Position numbers and translations under genes: made by a program. Below, one piece after another: positions 23,500 through 35,751 of a stretch of DNA of 64,000 nucleotides. The DNA is from Phanerochaete sordida. Lineage: Eukaryota; Basidiomycota; Agaricomycetes; Polyporales; Phanerochaetaceae. The notes below the pieces were generated by a model. That model did not search any database and was not told the DNA's origin. It saw only the letters and a program-made list of their open reading frames with translations. Positions within the stretch are counted from its first letter, which is position 1, and each line of letters starts with the position of its first letter. The DNA is taken from contig BPQB01000053.1 in the NCBI GenBank assembly GCA_019973155.2, forward strand, positions 124,001 through 188,000. The letters run 5' to 3'.

Positions 23500-25814
23500 G
23501 GCTCAAGACACTGTCCGGGGGAGAAAGACCTTGGAGGAGGTCCTGTAGCTCAACAGACATACCAGCCGGTGCTTTATACCGCCGCATGCGGACACCGTGG
23601 CGCGCAGAGGCAGCGTATGGAACAACGACGAGATAAGGATCATAGTGAGATTCCGCATCCTGCATGCAGAGGCAAGTCAGCATGTCCTCGAGGCCAAGGC
23701 TCTGAAGGACGATCATGTGCACCTTCTATCAGCACCGTGGAGGCCAGAGAACGTGGTGCGCACAGGCGTATACGGAGCTGTCGGCCCAGCATGGGGAACT
23801 CCCGCCCTCCGTATGTGTGGCGGTTCCCATGAAGACGAGGAGGTGGGAAGCGTCCGTGCGGTGGTCTTGAGGGAGCGGGAAGAGTACGCACACGCCGCCA
23901 CAAGACCAGCGCAGGGACTCCCTCCGGGAAGACCTAGTCGGTTTCCCAGCGCCTCGTCGGTGCGCCTGATCCGACGCATGCCAATGTAGATATCGGCGAA
24001 ACGTAGGCAGAGATCGGCAAGGCGAGCTGTCGTACTCGACTTCGACTTCGACGGCTGGCCCACGGTTCAGCTTGACCTTGACGGGTGCGCAGACGCGTCC
24101 GCTCATCGGTATGGCAGGATAGTTCATGGACTTGACCCGGACACGGTCTGTGGGAGACGTCTGCTAACCTTGGCTTATCAGAAGTTTGTTTATATGAGGT
24201 TGCTCATTGGGTGCCGAATGTATGTTAAAGGTGCATCTATGACGCAGGGACTTCCTTGACGGTATCAGCACAAGGCCCGAAATGCGCCAAGGACTATCGA
24301 AGGCTCAATTCTCCGGACGATCCAGGCTTGGGACATGTGGAGTCAACGGATGAAATCCTTCAGTTGGAGGCACAGTACTCACGAGGAATGGACCGGATGT
24401 CTCGGCAAGTGTGGGCGGGTTGTACCACAAAAGCAAGCGTGTCGTAGCATGAGTGACAGCGCAGCCAGCGCAATAGTTGCCTAGTCTGGGCTCAGTGGAA
24501 GGCTGAGTCGTGTGCGCGTGGGAACCGAATTGGGGAATCCATGCTCATGTAAAGGCTTCGTATGATATGGGCAGTGCTGATTAATTATATCGACACAGAA
24601 GTTCATGATATAGACATTGAGGAGGCAGTGGGATGTAGCTTGCTTGAGCTGAAGACGCACTAGCGACAGAGGAGAGGTTGAGTCGTTTAGCAGCCAACAT
24701 GGAGTCCTTCGTGTGTACACGTCGGGGCTGCGGTCGAAGAGCAGTCTTGCTAGCACTCCAGTTGTGCTGACTCCGAAAAGCAGGGCTCGTGACTTGCTTG
24801 TCAGGGGTCGGGCAGAAGGAAGTAAAGAGCCGTTCGATTCGTGAGCCGGCAGAGGCATCCGCAAGCAGATACTGATAAACGCGAAGGCATGTGCCAAGCA
24901 TGCGCTCGTGGTCGAGAAGGACCTGGGTATGTTGCAGCCGCTGGACGCGTCAGCAGCAATATGGCCTTCATGTAGCCTCATGTTCGAGCGTACGGATGGT
25001 GGTGCGATGAAGAACGCCCAGGCTGCGAACAAGGTGCATCAGCGCCTTCGAAGTGATGCAGACGACGCTCACGCATGGCCCGCTCTGCTCTCCTTCCTTT
25101 GTCTGCACCTCCTTCGCGCTAAAATCCTGGACGCTCGTCCCCCTGCCTGCGTCAGTCAGCCGCAGCATGCTTGTATGCGCCCAAGCAGCACGAAGGTTTC
25201 TTGTTTTTCCCTTCCGATGACATGACTGCATGGAGCAGGTCCGTCATCACCTTGGTGAAGAATGCATCACTATCAAAGTCGACACAGGACCGCCCACCTG
25301 TTCGAAAAGAATGAAGGGTCGCTCGGACCGCCTGCACACAAGGCATGGCAGCGCCGCTCTTCGCGAGCGGCGCTCGGCGGCGGTCTCGGTGACTGCGACG
25401 TCGCGGTTGGTGGCAGGGCATGTGCGGGGGTCGGCGTGCAAAGCAGCTCAACCGCCATGGGCGACGTCGGCGGGGATGAGAGCGGCGGCGCGGCAGGCTC
25501 GCGGTGCCGCAGTGGAGTGAGAGGGAGAGAGCGAAAGTAGCAAGACGGGCACGGGAGAGCGGGTATCTGATTAGATCGGGCTATTTTGCGGGGAGATGTA
25601 AGTTCGAAGCAGGCAGGTTGAGCGAGTCTGCACTCGATGGCTGACAGAACGACGATCAGAAACCAGCAGCCGTCAACGAACAAAGCCGGGCTCGAACCGC
25701 GGCCGTGCCCCTTGTCTCTCCCCTCCACGTCGCCGTCGTCGCCCAAGCTCTGCCCAGCGGTGGCGGGCTCCGTGTCCCCCGACGTCGACTTCCTCCTCGC
25801 CGCACACCCACGCC
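23500..25814. other. Intergenic, 2.3 kb without a supported gene
   Basis: It begins with the S53 promoter (minus-strand TATAAA at 23573-23578). A minus-strand ORF from ATG 24127 starts with plausible codon use ('MNYPAIPMSGRVCAPVKVKL') but degenerates after about 36 residues, with no clear splice continuation. The rest shows no family motif. The last ~150 bases are the presumed FAM72 promoter. Confidence 0.35.
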
Positions 25815-27119
25815 ATGCCCGCCCAGACACTCGCGTCGGACCCAGAGCTCTTGTCGCCGCTGCGGTACGCCCCTTACGTCCAGTCCCCCACGCTCGATCT
25901 TCCCGAGCATGCAACGCAAAACGCCCTCCACGCGCTCGCCCATGTCTCATACCGCCCACACGCACAGGCCTCGGCCCCCGTCGTCCCGCATGCTCACCAG
26001 CGTGGAGCACAGCAGGACTATGTATATCCTGTGGCGCCGCCGCCCATGCAGCGCGGTGAAGACCCGGCTTGGCGAATATACCCAGTCGTCCCGTCCCAGT
26101 GGTCCGCGCACTCGTCGTTCGTCCCTGGTTGGCTCCCTCATCCTCCGCATAGGGTCGCGCCCATGGTTCCCCCGCCGCCGTTGCTGCACAAAGTATGGCT
26201 CGTCGACTGCAAGGCCTGCGGCACTTTCTTGACGAACAGGGGCATGAAGGTGCGTGACATCTGTCCGAGCGCCGTCGGGCATTCGAAGTCTGATAGGCTA
26301 CTGTGACAGGCCGTGTTGTTACTGCGCCCAAGCGTGCCATTGTACTCGACCGATGCCCTACCAATCAACTGTTCGCCCTACGCATTGACGGCAGAGGCGT
26401 CGGCCGCGTCGGCCAGCACCTCACACGACCAGGAGCGCTCCCCTGCTATCGCACGGACATGCGAATGCCTGACCCAGACACTGTGGTGCCAGGGGTGTGG
26501 GACGGCGGTCGGCTACATGATCGTCACTCCTTGCCTTCGCTGCACGTCGTCCATCACTCCGAACAATAGGTCGACGAACGGGCATCGCTTTGTGTTTTAC
26601 TCGGCGGAAATAGTCGCTAGCGAGCGACACTACGTTCCTGGCGAATGTGGTATCAACATCGACGCCCAGTCCCCCCATGCGGTTCCTCATTATCCGACGC
26701 CAGCGGCTTCTCCCCCACAACGCCCACGGCATCCCTCTGGCTCGCCTCGCGCTCAGCGCTCCCTGCGCTCGGGCGTCGTGACACCGCCTACACGGCGGCG
26801 CAATAGTTCAGCCTCGAGCTCGTTTAACGAGCCGCAGTCACCCTACTCGGACCGCTCGTCGTCTCCGCCGCCGTTGATTCCGATGACACCCCCTCACGCC
26901 GTGTATCGTCCCCCGGTAGAGCGCCTGCGAGCTGGAGAGCTTGTATTCTGGCACCATCTCGTTCGCAGCGGGGAGATCCCGGCTGTCACAGACGATCCTC
27001 GAGCGCGTGCTGCGATAGGAGACGAATCACCTGCGTGCGACTCTCCGAGGAGCAAAGCGGAGGCGAAAGGCGCGAAGCAGTCGACGACACTCCGTGCGAA
27101 GATGATCGCCGGCCGCTAG
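25815..27119 (+). CDS. FAM72 domain protein
   Basis: Two exons, 25815-26249 and 26310-27119, 414 residues. The central FAM72 domain (about residues 128-260) has cysteine pairs in order: 'CKACGTFLTNRGMKAVLL', then 'CECLTQTLWCQGCGTAVGY', then 'PCLRCTSS'. These suggest a zinc-bound fold related to Yippee-type domains. 'NGHRFVFYSAEIVASER' is another family landmark. The intron falls exactly between Lys and Ala in the 'RGMK-AVLL' motif. Pro-rich N-terminal and Ser/Pro-rich C-terminal extensions flank the domain. Animal FAM72 binds the uracil-DNA glycosylase UNG2; a fungal role has not been assigned to my knowledge and is not implied. Confidence 0.85.
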
Positions 27120-27939
27120 CTGTGTGCTTTTTGCGCGATACCCCCCGTTACGAGCTCATGACCTCCATGCCTTCCAATGATGCACCCCACTCCTTTTCAT
27201 GCACTTTCTCTCATATATCCACGGACATCCTCGGCATGACCCTTCAACGAACCATTGATATCATCTACCTTCGCCCTTTCCTATAGTTCCCTCCCGCAGG
27301 CTTATTTGTGCATATACCTTTGCCACTGTATTATTTTCCCCGTGTATAGCTTTATCCAGGTTTACTCGTGTACTTAGCGATGTATAACAGCCGTAGAGAT
27401 TCGACCGCATTTATCGCAGGTGGCCCTCGGCCTCCCGTGGCGGGCATGGCCATATTCGGACACCGCCGATCGCGACAGCGGCCACACGAGGTAAGCGCCT
27501 CCACGTGGCGTTCCGAACCAATGCACTTGGGCCCGCCGCTGCTTCGCCACCATCTCCTTCTTCATCCGTGTCTTCCCCCGGCCACGTCTATGACCAAACC
27601 GGTCTCAGGCCAAAGACCATCCAAAGGATAGTGTCTTTGTCTCCGGGAAATTGCAGCTGTCCTTGCTAAGTGTCTGATCAGACTCTGCTAATTTATCCGG
27701 TCAATGAGCAGGAAGCGCAAGGCCCGGTGAGTGTCTGTTCTCACCAAGGCTTCAATCTCTAGGGGAGATGCTATCTTTGGACAGTAAAAGTGCAGCGCGA
27801 GGGCTGGCCAATAGCACTAGGCCCCACAGCGACACGCAGTACAGCCATGGCTTGTTGTGATATCTCTCGTGGCGGCTTCATATAAGCCACGCTACTCACT
27901 TTCTTTCTTCTACCCACTACACTCGACGACCTCTACACA
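27120..27939 (+). promoter_or_regulatory. Intergenic; promoter of the 27.9-kb gene
   Basis: No gene was seen. A CCAAT box at 27808-27812 and a TATAAG at 27881-27886 are correctly ordered upstream of the ATG at 27940, with a pyrimidine-rich leader between. The left half is FAM72 3' sequence. Confidence 0.45.
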
Positions 27940-30738
27940 ATGGCTGACACTCCTATGTACTATCCTAGCGATGCAGAGTCTGTAAGTAGCGGTCTTGTCC
28001 TGTTGAGTCGTAGCCCGCGAGCTGACCCAAAAATCCTACAGATCGATTCCGAGAAGAGCGTTCCTACTCGCCGCGGGCCCCTCGACGCCCCCTCGACCCG
28101 GCACGGCCCCGCGCGCAACGGCCGCACGACGTCGACAGCGGCGCCCACCTCGCAGGCCGCCACAATGCAGCGCTATCCCTCGCAGAGCTCGACGGCGGGC
28201 GAGGACGACGAGTCTTTGTCCCGCGGGCGCACAAACGGCCACAGCAACGGGCGGGCCCGCGGACAAAGCAACGGGCAGAACGGCGACGCGGGTCACCACG
28301 GCCACAGCGGCACTCCGCAGCCCCTCGCGCACTCGGACGCGGGCAGCCCACACGGCTCGCAGCCCGTCTGGCGCGTCCAGGGCTACGTCTCCGAGCACTC
28401 GCAGTCGCCCGGGCCCCGGCCTCGTGCGGGCAGCGTTGTCGTGCAGCGTTCTTTGTCTGGACAGGGTGTCGGAGGCGAGTCCCTCCGCCCTTTCCTTCCG
28501 CTCGCCACGACACTGACGCTGCTCCCCGATGCCAGCTGAAGGTAACCAGTCGCTCGCCCTCGCTGGGGGCTATGGCGTACACCAGGTGCAGCAGACGCGC
28601 GAGCCGCGCAACATTGAGCCCGCCCTCGCGCCTGGCGCAGAGCTGATCACGGTACTGATCAACGACAACCGGTACCTCAACGAGCATGGCATCGCAGAGA
28701 TCTTCATCCCCACGTTCAAGACCGATAGCGCAATCTGGGTCGACGCGCGCGACGTCGTAGCGCACCTGCAACACTCTCCTGGCAAGGTCGACGGTATGTC
28801 ACGTCGTCAAACGCTGTTCATCCCGCCTATGTGTTGACCATTCCTTTGTGCCAGGTCCCGCTCGTGTGTCGGTAATGCGTGGAGGCTGGAAGCAGTGGTT
28901 CCTCAGGGTCGAACCGGACGGCACTATGATCTCAGGGATGGCAAACCTCAAGGTCGAGGAGAACAATACGTTGAAGATTCATATTGACTATGTACCGTCG
29001 CACTCATAGCTGCACTAATATGATCGCACCTGACTCTTTCCCCAGATCCCGCGCTATGCGCCACACCTGAACCAGCATCCTGTGCCGTCCGAGACTTTTG
29101 ATCGGTATGACGAACGCTCGTGGGCACCGCGAGCAGAGCCAGAAAGGTCCATGAGTTCGATGGCGGCCCCTCGTGGACGTGCAGAGCCGCCACGGGTACA
29201 CGTGCAGCAGCGACAAGCGTCGCATACATCCAGCCAATCTACTCCCCCATCAAATCGTAAACGCAGACACGTCGATAGCGGCGAAGGATCGCAAGCTGCC
29301 TCCAGTTCCAGCCACGCTCAGCAAGCACCCTCTAACGCAGGTTCGGGCAGACCATCGTCCTCTTCTACAACTGCTCGCATGCATGCTACACATGTACCAC
29401 AAACCTCTCGACAGCTGGCGAACAACCCCAGTGTCGCGCGGCAACCAAGTATGAATGAACCGAGCTCACCTTCCACCCTGTACCCCGCCTCAACGTCCCA
29501 AGGTTCGATGGTTCTCCACCCCTCACAGTCGGAGGCCGACACCTTCGCGCCTGATCCCGAGCCTGAGCCTGAACCTCGCCAACAATCTACGGCACCTGAC
29601 TCTCCTGTCCAACAAGCATTCAATTCTCCTGTGACCACCGAGCCAGCTCTCTCGCCTGTCACACACTCTCCACGTCTCGTGTCATCACCTGCTCTACCAC
29701 AGCGCGCGCCATCGCCTGCCCCACCAGCGCGAATGCCGTCGCCACAGTCGTCTCCAGAGTCCTCGCCGCCGCCATCGCAGGCGAAGAAGCCGCGGTACGA
29801 CGACGAGAGCGACTCGGACGACGAGGTGCAACTGCGCGCGGGCGTGACGCAGATTGCGACGTCCGCCGTCAGGTTCACATCCGGATCACACCCCGGATCG
29901 CTCTCCATGTCCGTCCCCGCGACCAACCCCGGATCTGCCCCCGCACCTCCCCCGCAATCTACCTCCGCGTCGATCTTCACATCAACGTCGGCGTCCTCGC
30001 ATGCCTCCGCATTCTCGTTAGCATCCCTGTCCACACCTGTTTCGACGTCGGCACCGACACCCGCGTCGAGCTCTGGCGGGTTCGGCAAGTTCGCGGGGGC
30101 GGGTAGCACGGGTGGGTTCGCAGGCTTCGGCGCACCGACGACAGGCCTTGGCGCGGGCACGTCACAGCTCACGCGGAACACTACCGTGGGTGCAAGCGGG
30201 GCGAGTGGGACACTTGCGCGCGCGGCGGGCTTCGGCGCGGCAAGCGGCGGGCGGGACGTGGTCACGCTCTATCTGCAGAGGGTGCTCCGCGCTGAGCCCG
30301 GGTACGACGCGTTCCTGCGCGCGCGCACCGAACAGCTCGGGATCGCGCAGCAGGTGCCGCACTGGCGATACCTCAAGGGCAAGCTCGAGGCGTACGTGGG
30401 GAAGGCGGTGCCTGCAGACGTGCCTGAGGCGGGCGGGATGATCATATCTAAGGTGCGTGGCACGGGCTGTAGGTGCTCAGGAACTGACGTGTGTGGTTCC
30501 GCAGGAGCAAGTCACGAAGGCGTTCGGCGTACCACTTTCGCGCGCGGACGAGTATGTCGAGGCACTTTCGCTCACGGCGCTCTACGGGCCGAGAGGATCG
30601 CGCACAGAGGACAAGCACGTCGCGACCATATACGACGAGCCGTGCGCTGTGGCATCGAATGTGCAGCTGTCGCGCTATCTGAAGGCGCTGAGGGACGCAC
30701 AGACGCTGTGGGAGACCCAGCATGGAGCTGCGCGGTAA
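27940..30738 (+). CDS. Large Ser/Pro-rich protein of unknown function
   Basis: Six exons: 27940-27981, 28042-28465, 28536-28793, 28855-28991, 29046-30452 and 30505-30738; 833 residues. I do not recognise the family. An ordered N-terminal region (about residues 185-290, 'ELITVLINDNRYLNEHGIAEIF' to 'LKVEENNTLKIHIDY') is followed by a ~420-residue low-complexity linker rich in Ser, Pro and Ala with an acidic patch ('DDESDSDDEVQL'). A compact C-terminal helical region begins 'DVVTLYLQRVLRAEPGYDAFL' and runs to the stop. The first intron (60 nt) has no stop and could be retained. The intron-2 donor (GTGTCG) is weak but required by frame. The composition suggests a nuclear regulator or scaffold, which is speculative. 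Confidence 0.7.
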
Positions 30739-31725
30739 TATCATGGCGGACGGGGTTCCTTACCCAGACACTTTCTCGGCAGGGGTCCCTCGTATTTACT
30801 GTCTCCATACGCTTTGTAGCATGGTTCCCGTAAGGCCTTTGCATTAGTAAGAATATTTATGGCTTGCCATGGCTTGCCATGGCTTATGACGGGTTCGATT
30901 GGCTCACGGCATTCGAGACTTGCGACGATGAAGAGTGCACAGGGTCCGCGGTGTCAGGGGCCTCATGACGTCACAACATGCTGCAGGCATGCCGTCGCTC
31001 AATGTCGCTCTCGACAGCTCTCGAACCATTTCTCAGCAGCCAGGGTCAAGTCGGTCGCGCTCGAAAGCTGTCAGTGTCTGCGCTCTGCGCAGCTACAAGG
31101 AGAAATCAAGCTTGTCTCACCCTCAAGGCCTTACTACCTGCCTTTGAACAGCGAAAAGATAAACATCTGGTATGTGGCGTTGCCTGAGTATTGGACAAAT
31201 TACAACTATGTGAGTAACGCTTCCATGATCCGGCTACAAAAGCTTTGGAAGAGCCCCCTGCACGAATGAACATTACCAAAGAATCATAGATCCCTTGGTG
31301 CTCTATGATCCCGCAGCGGTGTAATCTGACGGAGTCGTAGTGGGTACACTGTGGAGTTGGTAAGCCCCGTTCTATTATCTAAGCATCCCGCCTTGCACTA
31401 TATACTGCGCCTCCTGTACTTGAGCTGGAAGCCCGTCAAATCTTCGCATATCTCCTTTCGGTATTCGGTCTACTCTTACCCTAGTAACTTACGAACGCCG
31501 AATCCTTGGGATTAGAAACCCCCGCCAGAAACCGTTCAACATTAGTCAGCGCTAAGTCAGCGGACGCGCCTTGGGACCAAAGCACGCAATACAGCAATGC
31601 AGTCCGGCATATATACACTGAGGGCGGCCTCCAGGCTGCATCCCAGACATCCACTTCCGACAACCATCCGCCATCTCCACCCTCGCCCGCACCCGTTTGC
31701 CACACATTCAACGCGCCGCTTCAGC
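30739..31725. other. Intergenic; short tandem repeat and CmcJ-like promoter
   Basis: No gene was recognised. It contains a 10-bp tandem repeat at 30859-30885 and a TATATA at 31610-31615 that probably drives the next gene, placing the real start at 31726 rather than at the upstream in-frame ATG (31597). Confidence 0.4.
30859..30885 (+). repeat. 10-bp tandem repeat, 2.7 copies
   Basis: The unit ATGGCTTGCC occurs twice perfectly, followed by a partial third copy. Confidence 0.8.
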
Positions 31726-32669
31726 ATGACCGTCTCGAACTCTGTTCCCGCGGAGCTTATCTACTTCTCTCCGCCCGCCGACGGCTCCAAGCCGTGGCTG
31801 GACATCAACGCGGACCTCCGATCGGACACCGGCAGGAATTGGGAGAAGGAGGTGCGCAGAGTCGAGATCGAGAACCTGCGCGGCAAGGAGGACAGCGTCT
31901 CGCTCGACACGACCGGCTTCGGCTTCTTCAAGCGCCCCCAAAAGTACACGTCCTTCAAGGACGACGCGGAGATCGAGGCCGAATACTATCCCGAGAGCAT
32001 CGCGCTCGTGAAGGAGCTCACGGGCGCGAGCAAGGTCGTGCCCTTCGACCACAGTGCGTCATCCGCTCATACCCGCGCGCCACGCGCCCGCTGACCCTGC
32101 ATGCCCAGCAATCCGCCGCCACCGCCCGGGCGAGGCGGACGACGGCCCGACGAAGCGCCAGCCGGTGCCGTACGTGCACGTCGACCAGACCACGGAGTCG
32201 TCCGTCGCGCGCGTGAAGCGCCACCTCCCTGAAAGCGAGGTGCCCGAGCTCCTGAAGCGCCGCTTCCAGATCATCAACCTCTGGCGGCCGATTGGCCGCC
32301 CCGCGTGGGACTGGCCGCTCGCGCTGTGCGACTACCGCAGCATCGACCGCACGGACCTCGTCCCCACGACGCTCAGGTACCCCGACCACGAGGGCGAGAC
32401 ACTCAGCGTTCGTTACAACCCGAACCACAAGTGGAAATACGTCCGCGGCATGGAGCCCGGCGAGTTCGTGCTGATCAAGTGGTGAGTCGCGACGTGTTGT
32501 TCGTAGCGAGAGCGTTTGTCTGACGACGAATTGCAGCTTCGACTCGAGGAAAGATGGCGACACTGCGATCCTCACCCCTCACACTGCCTTCGATGACCCG
32601 AGCAAGCCTGAGGGCGCGCCACTGAGGGAGTCGATTGAGCTGCGTCTCCTCGTCTTCTACGACGAGTAA
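31726..32669 (+). CDS. CmcJ/AsaB-like hydroxylase/desaturase family protein
   Basis: Three exons: 31726-32053, 32109-32481 and 32537-32669; 277 residues from the chosen ATG. Landmarks are 'TGFGFFKRPQKYTSF', 'YYPESIALVKELTGASKVVPFDHTIR' (its His and Asp sit where the family's conserved pair is expected), 'PVPYVHVDQTTESS', 'FQIINLWRPIGRP', 'WPLALCDYRSID' and 'CFDSRKDG'. Relatives include CmcJ of cephamycin biosynthesis and the fungal AsaB and NvfI-type enzymes; several are non-heme iron oxygenases, but the substrate here is unknown. The upstream ATG at 31597 is in frame but precedes a TATA box, so it is probably untranscribed. No biosynthetic core gene lies nearby, which argues for a stand-alone metabolic role. 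Confidence 0.85.
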
Positions 32670-33921
32670 CAGGCATAGCAAGAGCTACCTGGACTTAATA
32701 CACCTTGGAATAAATAATTCGGATCTCGCACACTGTAATATCACAAGAAGTGTACATCGTTGGGCCTTCACTGTCGGTATCCATTCAGTTTGAGAGCTTA
32801 GAGCTCGTAGAAATTATTCTTGATTTGAAGCAGGTGGTTTGCAACCACTAGAATCCAAGGCTGGTGGAAATTTCGCTCGGAAAATCTTCGTAGACGTCGA
32901 GGTTCGAATCGACGACGGGACCCGTCGACGTCACAGTAGTGTTGCCACGGCTCGGCTCAGCTTGGCTATGGCTCGGCTTTTGATGGCTCTGCCATTTTGG
33001 GAGGAGCCGAGCCGAGCCGAGCCACAGCCAGCCAATAGAGCCGTGGCTTGAACCCTCTGCGGCAGGCTTTGGGTGACTGAGCGTTCCCTTGCGTCTGGAG
33101 GGGCTGGCACTAAGTGAAGTACAAATATTTTACCCCGTCGGAGTGTTTTTGACTGAGTGGGCTCCCCAAGAATGTGTCCCAGCTCGAGATACTCCAGCAG
33201 CGGTCGCTGCGGGCGCCTGTCAGCGCAGCCTGGCGCCCAAGCTGGTCGCGGATGCGGTGCGTTGCACGTAGAGCTCGCGCGGGGTGTCCCATGGGGCTCA
33301 TAGGGTTCTGGAGCGATGGAGTAGTATCTATGTACTTGTTTGCGCTCCCCCAAAACATCTCTGCAGCGTAGGGTTGCGACGCATCTACGTTTCGCGCATT
33401 CTGTAACGGCTTGAGCCGTTCGAGCCGCGGCTTGAGCGGCTTTTCGGTGACTGGCTCGGCTCGGCTCGAAAACCGGCTCGGCTGGCTGGCTCAGCCGCTT
33501 TCAAGCCAAGCCGTGGCAACACTACGTCACAGTCATTGTGGCGTATGCGGCCATCGCCGCCAAATATATCAATGCAGCTTCACGTGGCTTTCCTGAGGCC
33601 CTGGCGGTTGGGTAAAATAGGGCGCATCTATTTGTCGACGTCTACAAAGCCGCAGAGGTGCTCTACAGCCAGACGTAGAAATTGGCCCGCATCTTCCAAG
33701 ATGGGCTGCAAAATGCACCAGAACTGAAGAATTGTGCTGATCGTGCCAAACGGGGATAAGCAGACCCCCTAAACAGGCGCGAATTGACCCGGAAACGGAA
33801 CAAAAGCCGCCGGGCGCCGGACGCGTCCTAGTCCGCGCCTGTTGTGATCGCGTACCACGTCTCGCTCGCTGCCTCCCGTTTCATCGTCGCCAGCCTCCCC
33901 GTCGCAGACTGAACACGCAAT
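32670..33921. other. Intergenic spacer hosting the hAT element
   Basis: Apart from the transposon at 32937-33524, the spacer (CmcJ-like 3' region on the left, ketoreductase promoter on the right) shows no gene. No clear TATA box was found before 33922. Confidence 0.5.
32937..33524. mobile_element. Non-autonomous hAT-type DNA transposon (588 bp)
   Basis: The element begins TAGTGTTGCCACGGCT and ends with its exact inverted complement, giving perfect 16-bp terminal inverted repeats that continue with mismatches. An 8-bp direct repeat CGTCACAG lies immediately outside both ends (32929-32936 and 33525-33532). TIRs starting TAGTG plus 8-bp target duplications are hallmarks of the hAT superfamily. 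Subterminal regions carry many short GGCTCGGCT/AGCCGAGCC motifs in both orientations, the usual hAT transposase-binding pattern. There is no transposase ORF, so movement would depend on a transposase elsewhere. The perfect target duplication suggests fairly recent insertion. It sits about 400 bases before the ketoreductase start. Confidence 0.9.
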
Positions 33922-35297
33922 ATGGGACTTGCTGACATTCTGTCTCCCAGTCTCGTGTCGCACACTCTGGGTGAGCCCGTTCACGGACTCCTGAAACGCG
34001 ACCTGCCGCTGACCGCTCCTCGTGCGCGTGTAGTGACCGACTACCCCGTCTTCACCAGCGTGCTCCTCGCCCTCGGCGCGCTTTCGCTCGGACAGTTCAT
34101 CGCCAAGTTTGCTGGTGTGGTCCTCCAGACCTTTATCCTCCCGGGCAAGAGCGTGAGTCGCCCTTTATTGCCCGCTCTGAGGGTGCCATGACGCAGCGCG
34201 TTTGTTGTGTCCAGCTCAAGAAGTATGGCGCCGGAAAGGGCGCGTGGGCGGTCGTGACGGGTGCCTCTGAGGGAATCGGACGCGAGTATGCGCTGCAGCT
34301 CGCGAAGAAGGGCTTCAATGTCGTCGTTTCTGCGCGCAACAAGGCCGCCTTAAACGCGCTCGTCAACGAGATTGGTGCGTGACCTGGCCGAACGATCTCA
34401 AGTGCTGGCTCTGATTTTGCATGGCGCCGTACAGAGTCCGTCGAGGTCGCAGGAAAGAAGATGCAAGCTCGCGCTTTGCCCATGGACTTCTCCACCAGCG
34501 ACGCTGCGCAGTGGACCGGCTTCCAGTCTGCTCTCGAGGGCCTTGACATAGGTGTCCTCGGTGCGTTGGTCGTAATCATATTGTGCTCCTCATTATTCAT
34601 GCGCATATAGTCAACAATGTCGGACGCTCTCACTCCTTCCCGGCTGACTTCGTAGACGCACCCGAGGCAGAGGTCGACCAAATTATTGCCATTAACATCA
34701 ATTCCCTGCTGAAGGTCACCCGTATTGTTCTGCCTGGCATGATCGAGCGGTACGCACGGGATCCAGCCCCTGAACCAGCGGCGCACTGACCTGCCGCCAG
34801 CCGCCGGGGCCTGATCCTCTCGAGCGGGTCGTTCGCAGGCATCTCAGTGGTGTCGCCGATGCTCGCACCGTACGCGGCATCGAAGCAGTTCCTCGCGTCG
34901 TTCTACGCCGCGCTCGGCGCGGAGGTCGCGGGCAAGGGCGTCGACGTGCAGACGGTGAACACACATTTCGTCGTGTCGAACATGAGCAAGATCCGCCGCT
35001 CGAGCGCGCTCGTGCCCACACCGAAGCAGTACGTCCGCGCCGCGCTCGCGAAGGTCGGCCTCCCCTGCGGCGCGCTCGACACCGGCCGCCCGTACGTGTC
35101 CACGCCCTACTGGAGCCATGCGCTGCTGGACTGGTTCATCGTACGTACTCGTGCAGTATTCAAGGCATGTATGCTCACGAGGCCCGTAGCATGTCATCGG
35201 ACTCAAGTCCGTCGTTACCGGCGTTGTGCACAACATGCACCGTGACATCCGCCGCCGCGCCCTTCGGAAGCTCGAGAGGGAGGCCAAGCAGCAGTGA
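33922..35297 (+). CDS. Very-long-chain 3-oxoacyl-CoA reductase (Ifa38/KAR-like SDR)
   Basis: Six exons: 33922-34152, 34215-34374, 34435-34560, 34611-34749, 34801-35140 and 35190-35297; 367 residues. It performs the second step of ER fatty-acid elongation, reducing 3-ketoacyl-CoA with NADPH. A hydrophobic N-terminal helix ('VFTSVLLALGALSLGQFI') anchors it. The Rossmann motif 'TGASEGIG' (about residues 92-99), 'NNVGRSHSFP', the catalytic Ser region 'LSSGS', and 'YAASK' (Tyr243/Lys247) are intact. The C terminus 'VHNMHRDIRRRALRKLEREAKQQ' is basic, as in fungal KARs, though no exact KKxx signal is present. 'RSHSFP' after NNVG is characteristic of the elongase reductase rather than general SDRs. 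Confidence 0.92.
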
Positions 35298-35751
35298 ACG
35301 CTTTTGCGACTTCGTTCGATTTCACATTCGCAATCGGCAGTGCTTAATCTTTGGTACGACTATGTATCTCAGTGCGCTAAAATATAATATTGCCATGTTG
35401 GGTAACCTTTTCGCCCAGTACGAGCATCAGCAGTGGACCCTGTCATTTCGAACCGTCTTATGATTTCTTGCGAGCTTGCGGTGGCGCGGGAGTTGTCAGG
35501 GAAGTACCTCGTGCTTATGCGCGCTTCGCTATCTTATCGTGCTCAGGTAACATTCGCGAATAAGTTCCTCAATCCATTGTGCAGCTAGCTCTAATGCTAC
35601 ACTAAAAATCACAATGCAAGGCAGACACACATGACCAGATGATATCTCAAGAAATCAGTCAAGGAAAAGGAAGTTGGAAGGTGAAGTGGTCCGACTGTGC
35701 AGTCCGTGGTGAGTAACCTCCTGCAAAGTATGTTGCGAGTGCTCTTACCGA
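35298..35751. other. 3'-3' spacer
   Basis: Between the ketoreductase stop and the minus-strand small gene. If the alternative splice at the end of that gene is used, its coding part would extend to about 35653. Confidence 0.4.

Noticed and set aside
25273..26364. 363-codon minus-strand ORF overlapping FAM72
   Set aside because: It is Arg/Ala-rich shadow translation; the plus-strand FAM72 domain is clear.
30859..30885. CRISPR-like or satellite array
   Set aside because: Only 2.7 copies of a 10-bp unit without spacers; it is a trivial tandem repeat.
31597..31725. Upstream in-frame ATG of the CmcJ-like gene
   Set aside because: A TATATA box lies downstream of it at 31610, so this ATG is probably before the transcription start. 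A mitochondrial leader was considered but not favoured.
32937..33524. Small structured RNA gene from the strong inverted repeats
   Set aside because: The 8-bp target duplication and TIRs explain the structure as a transposon.
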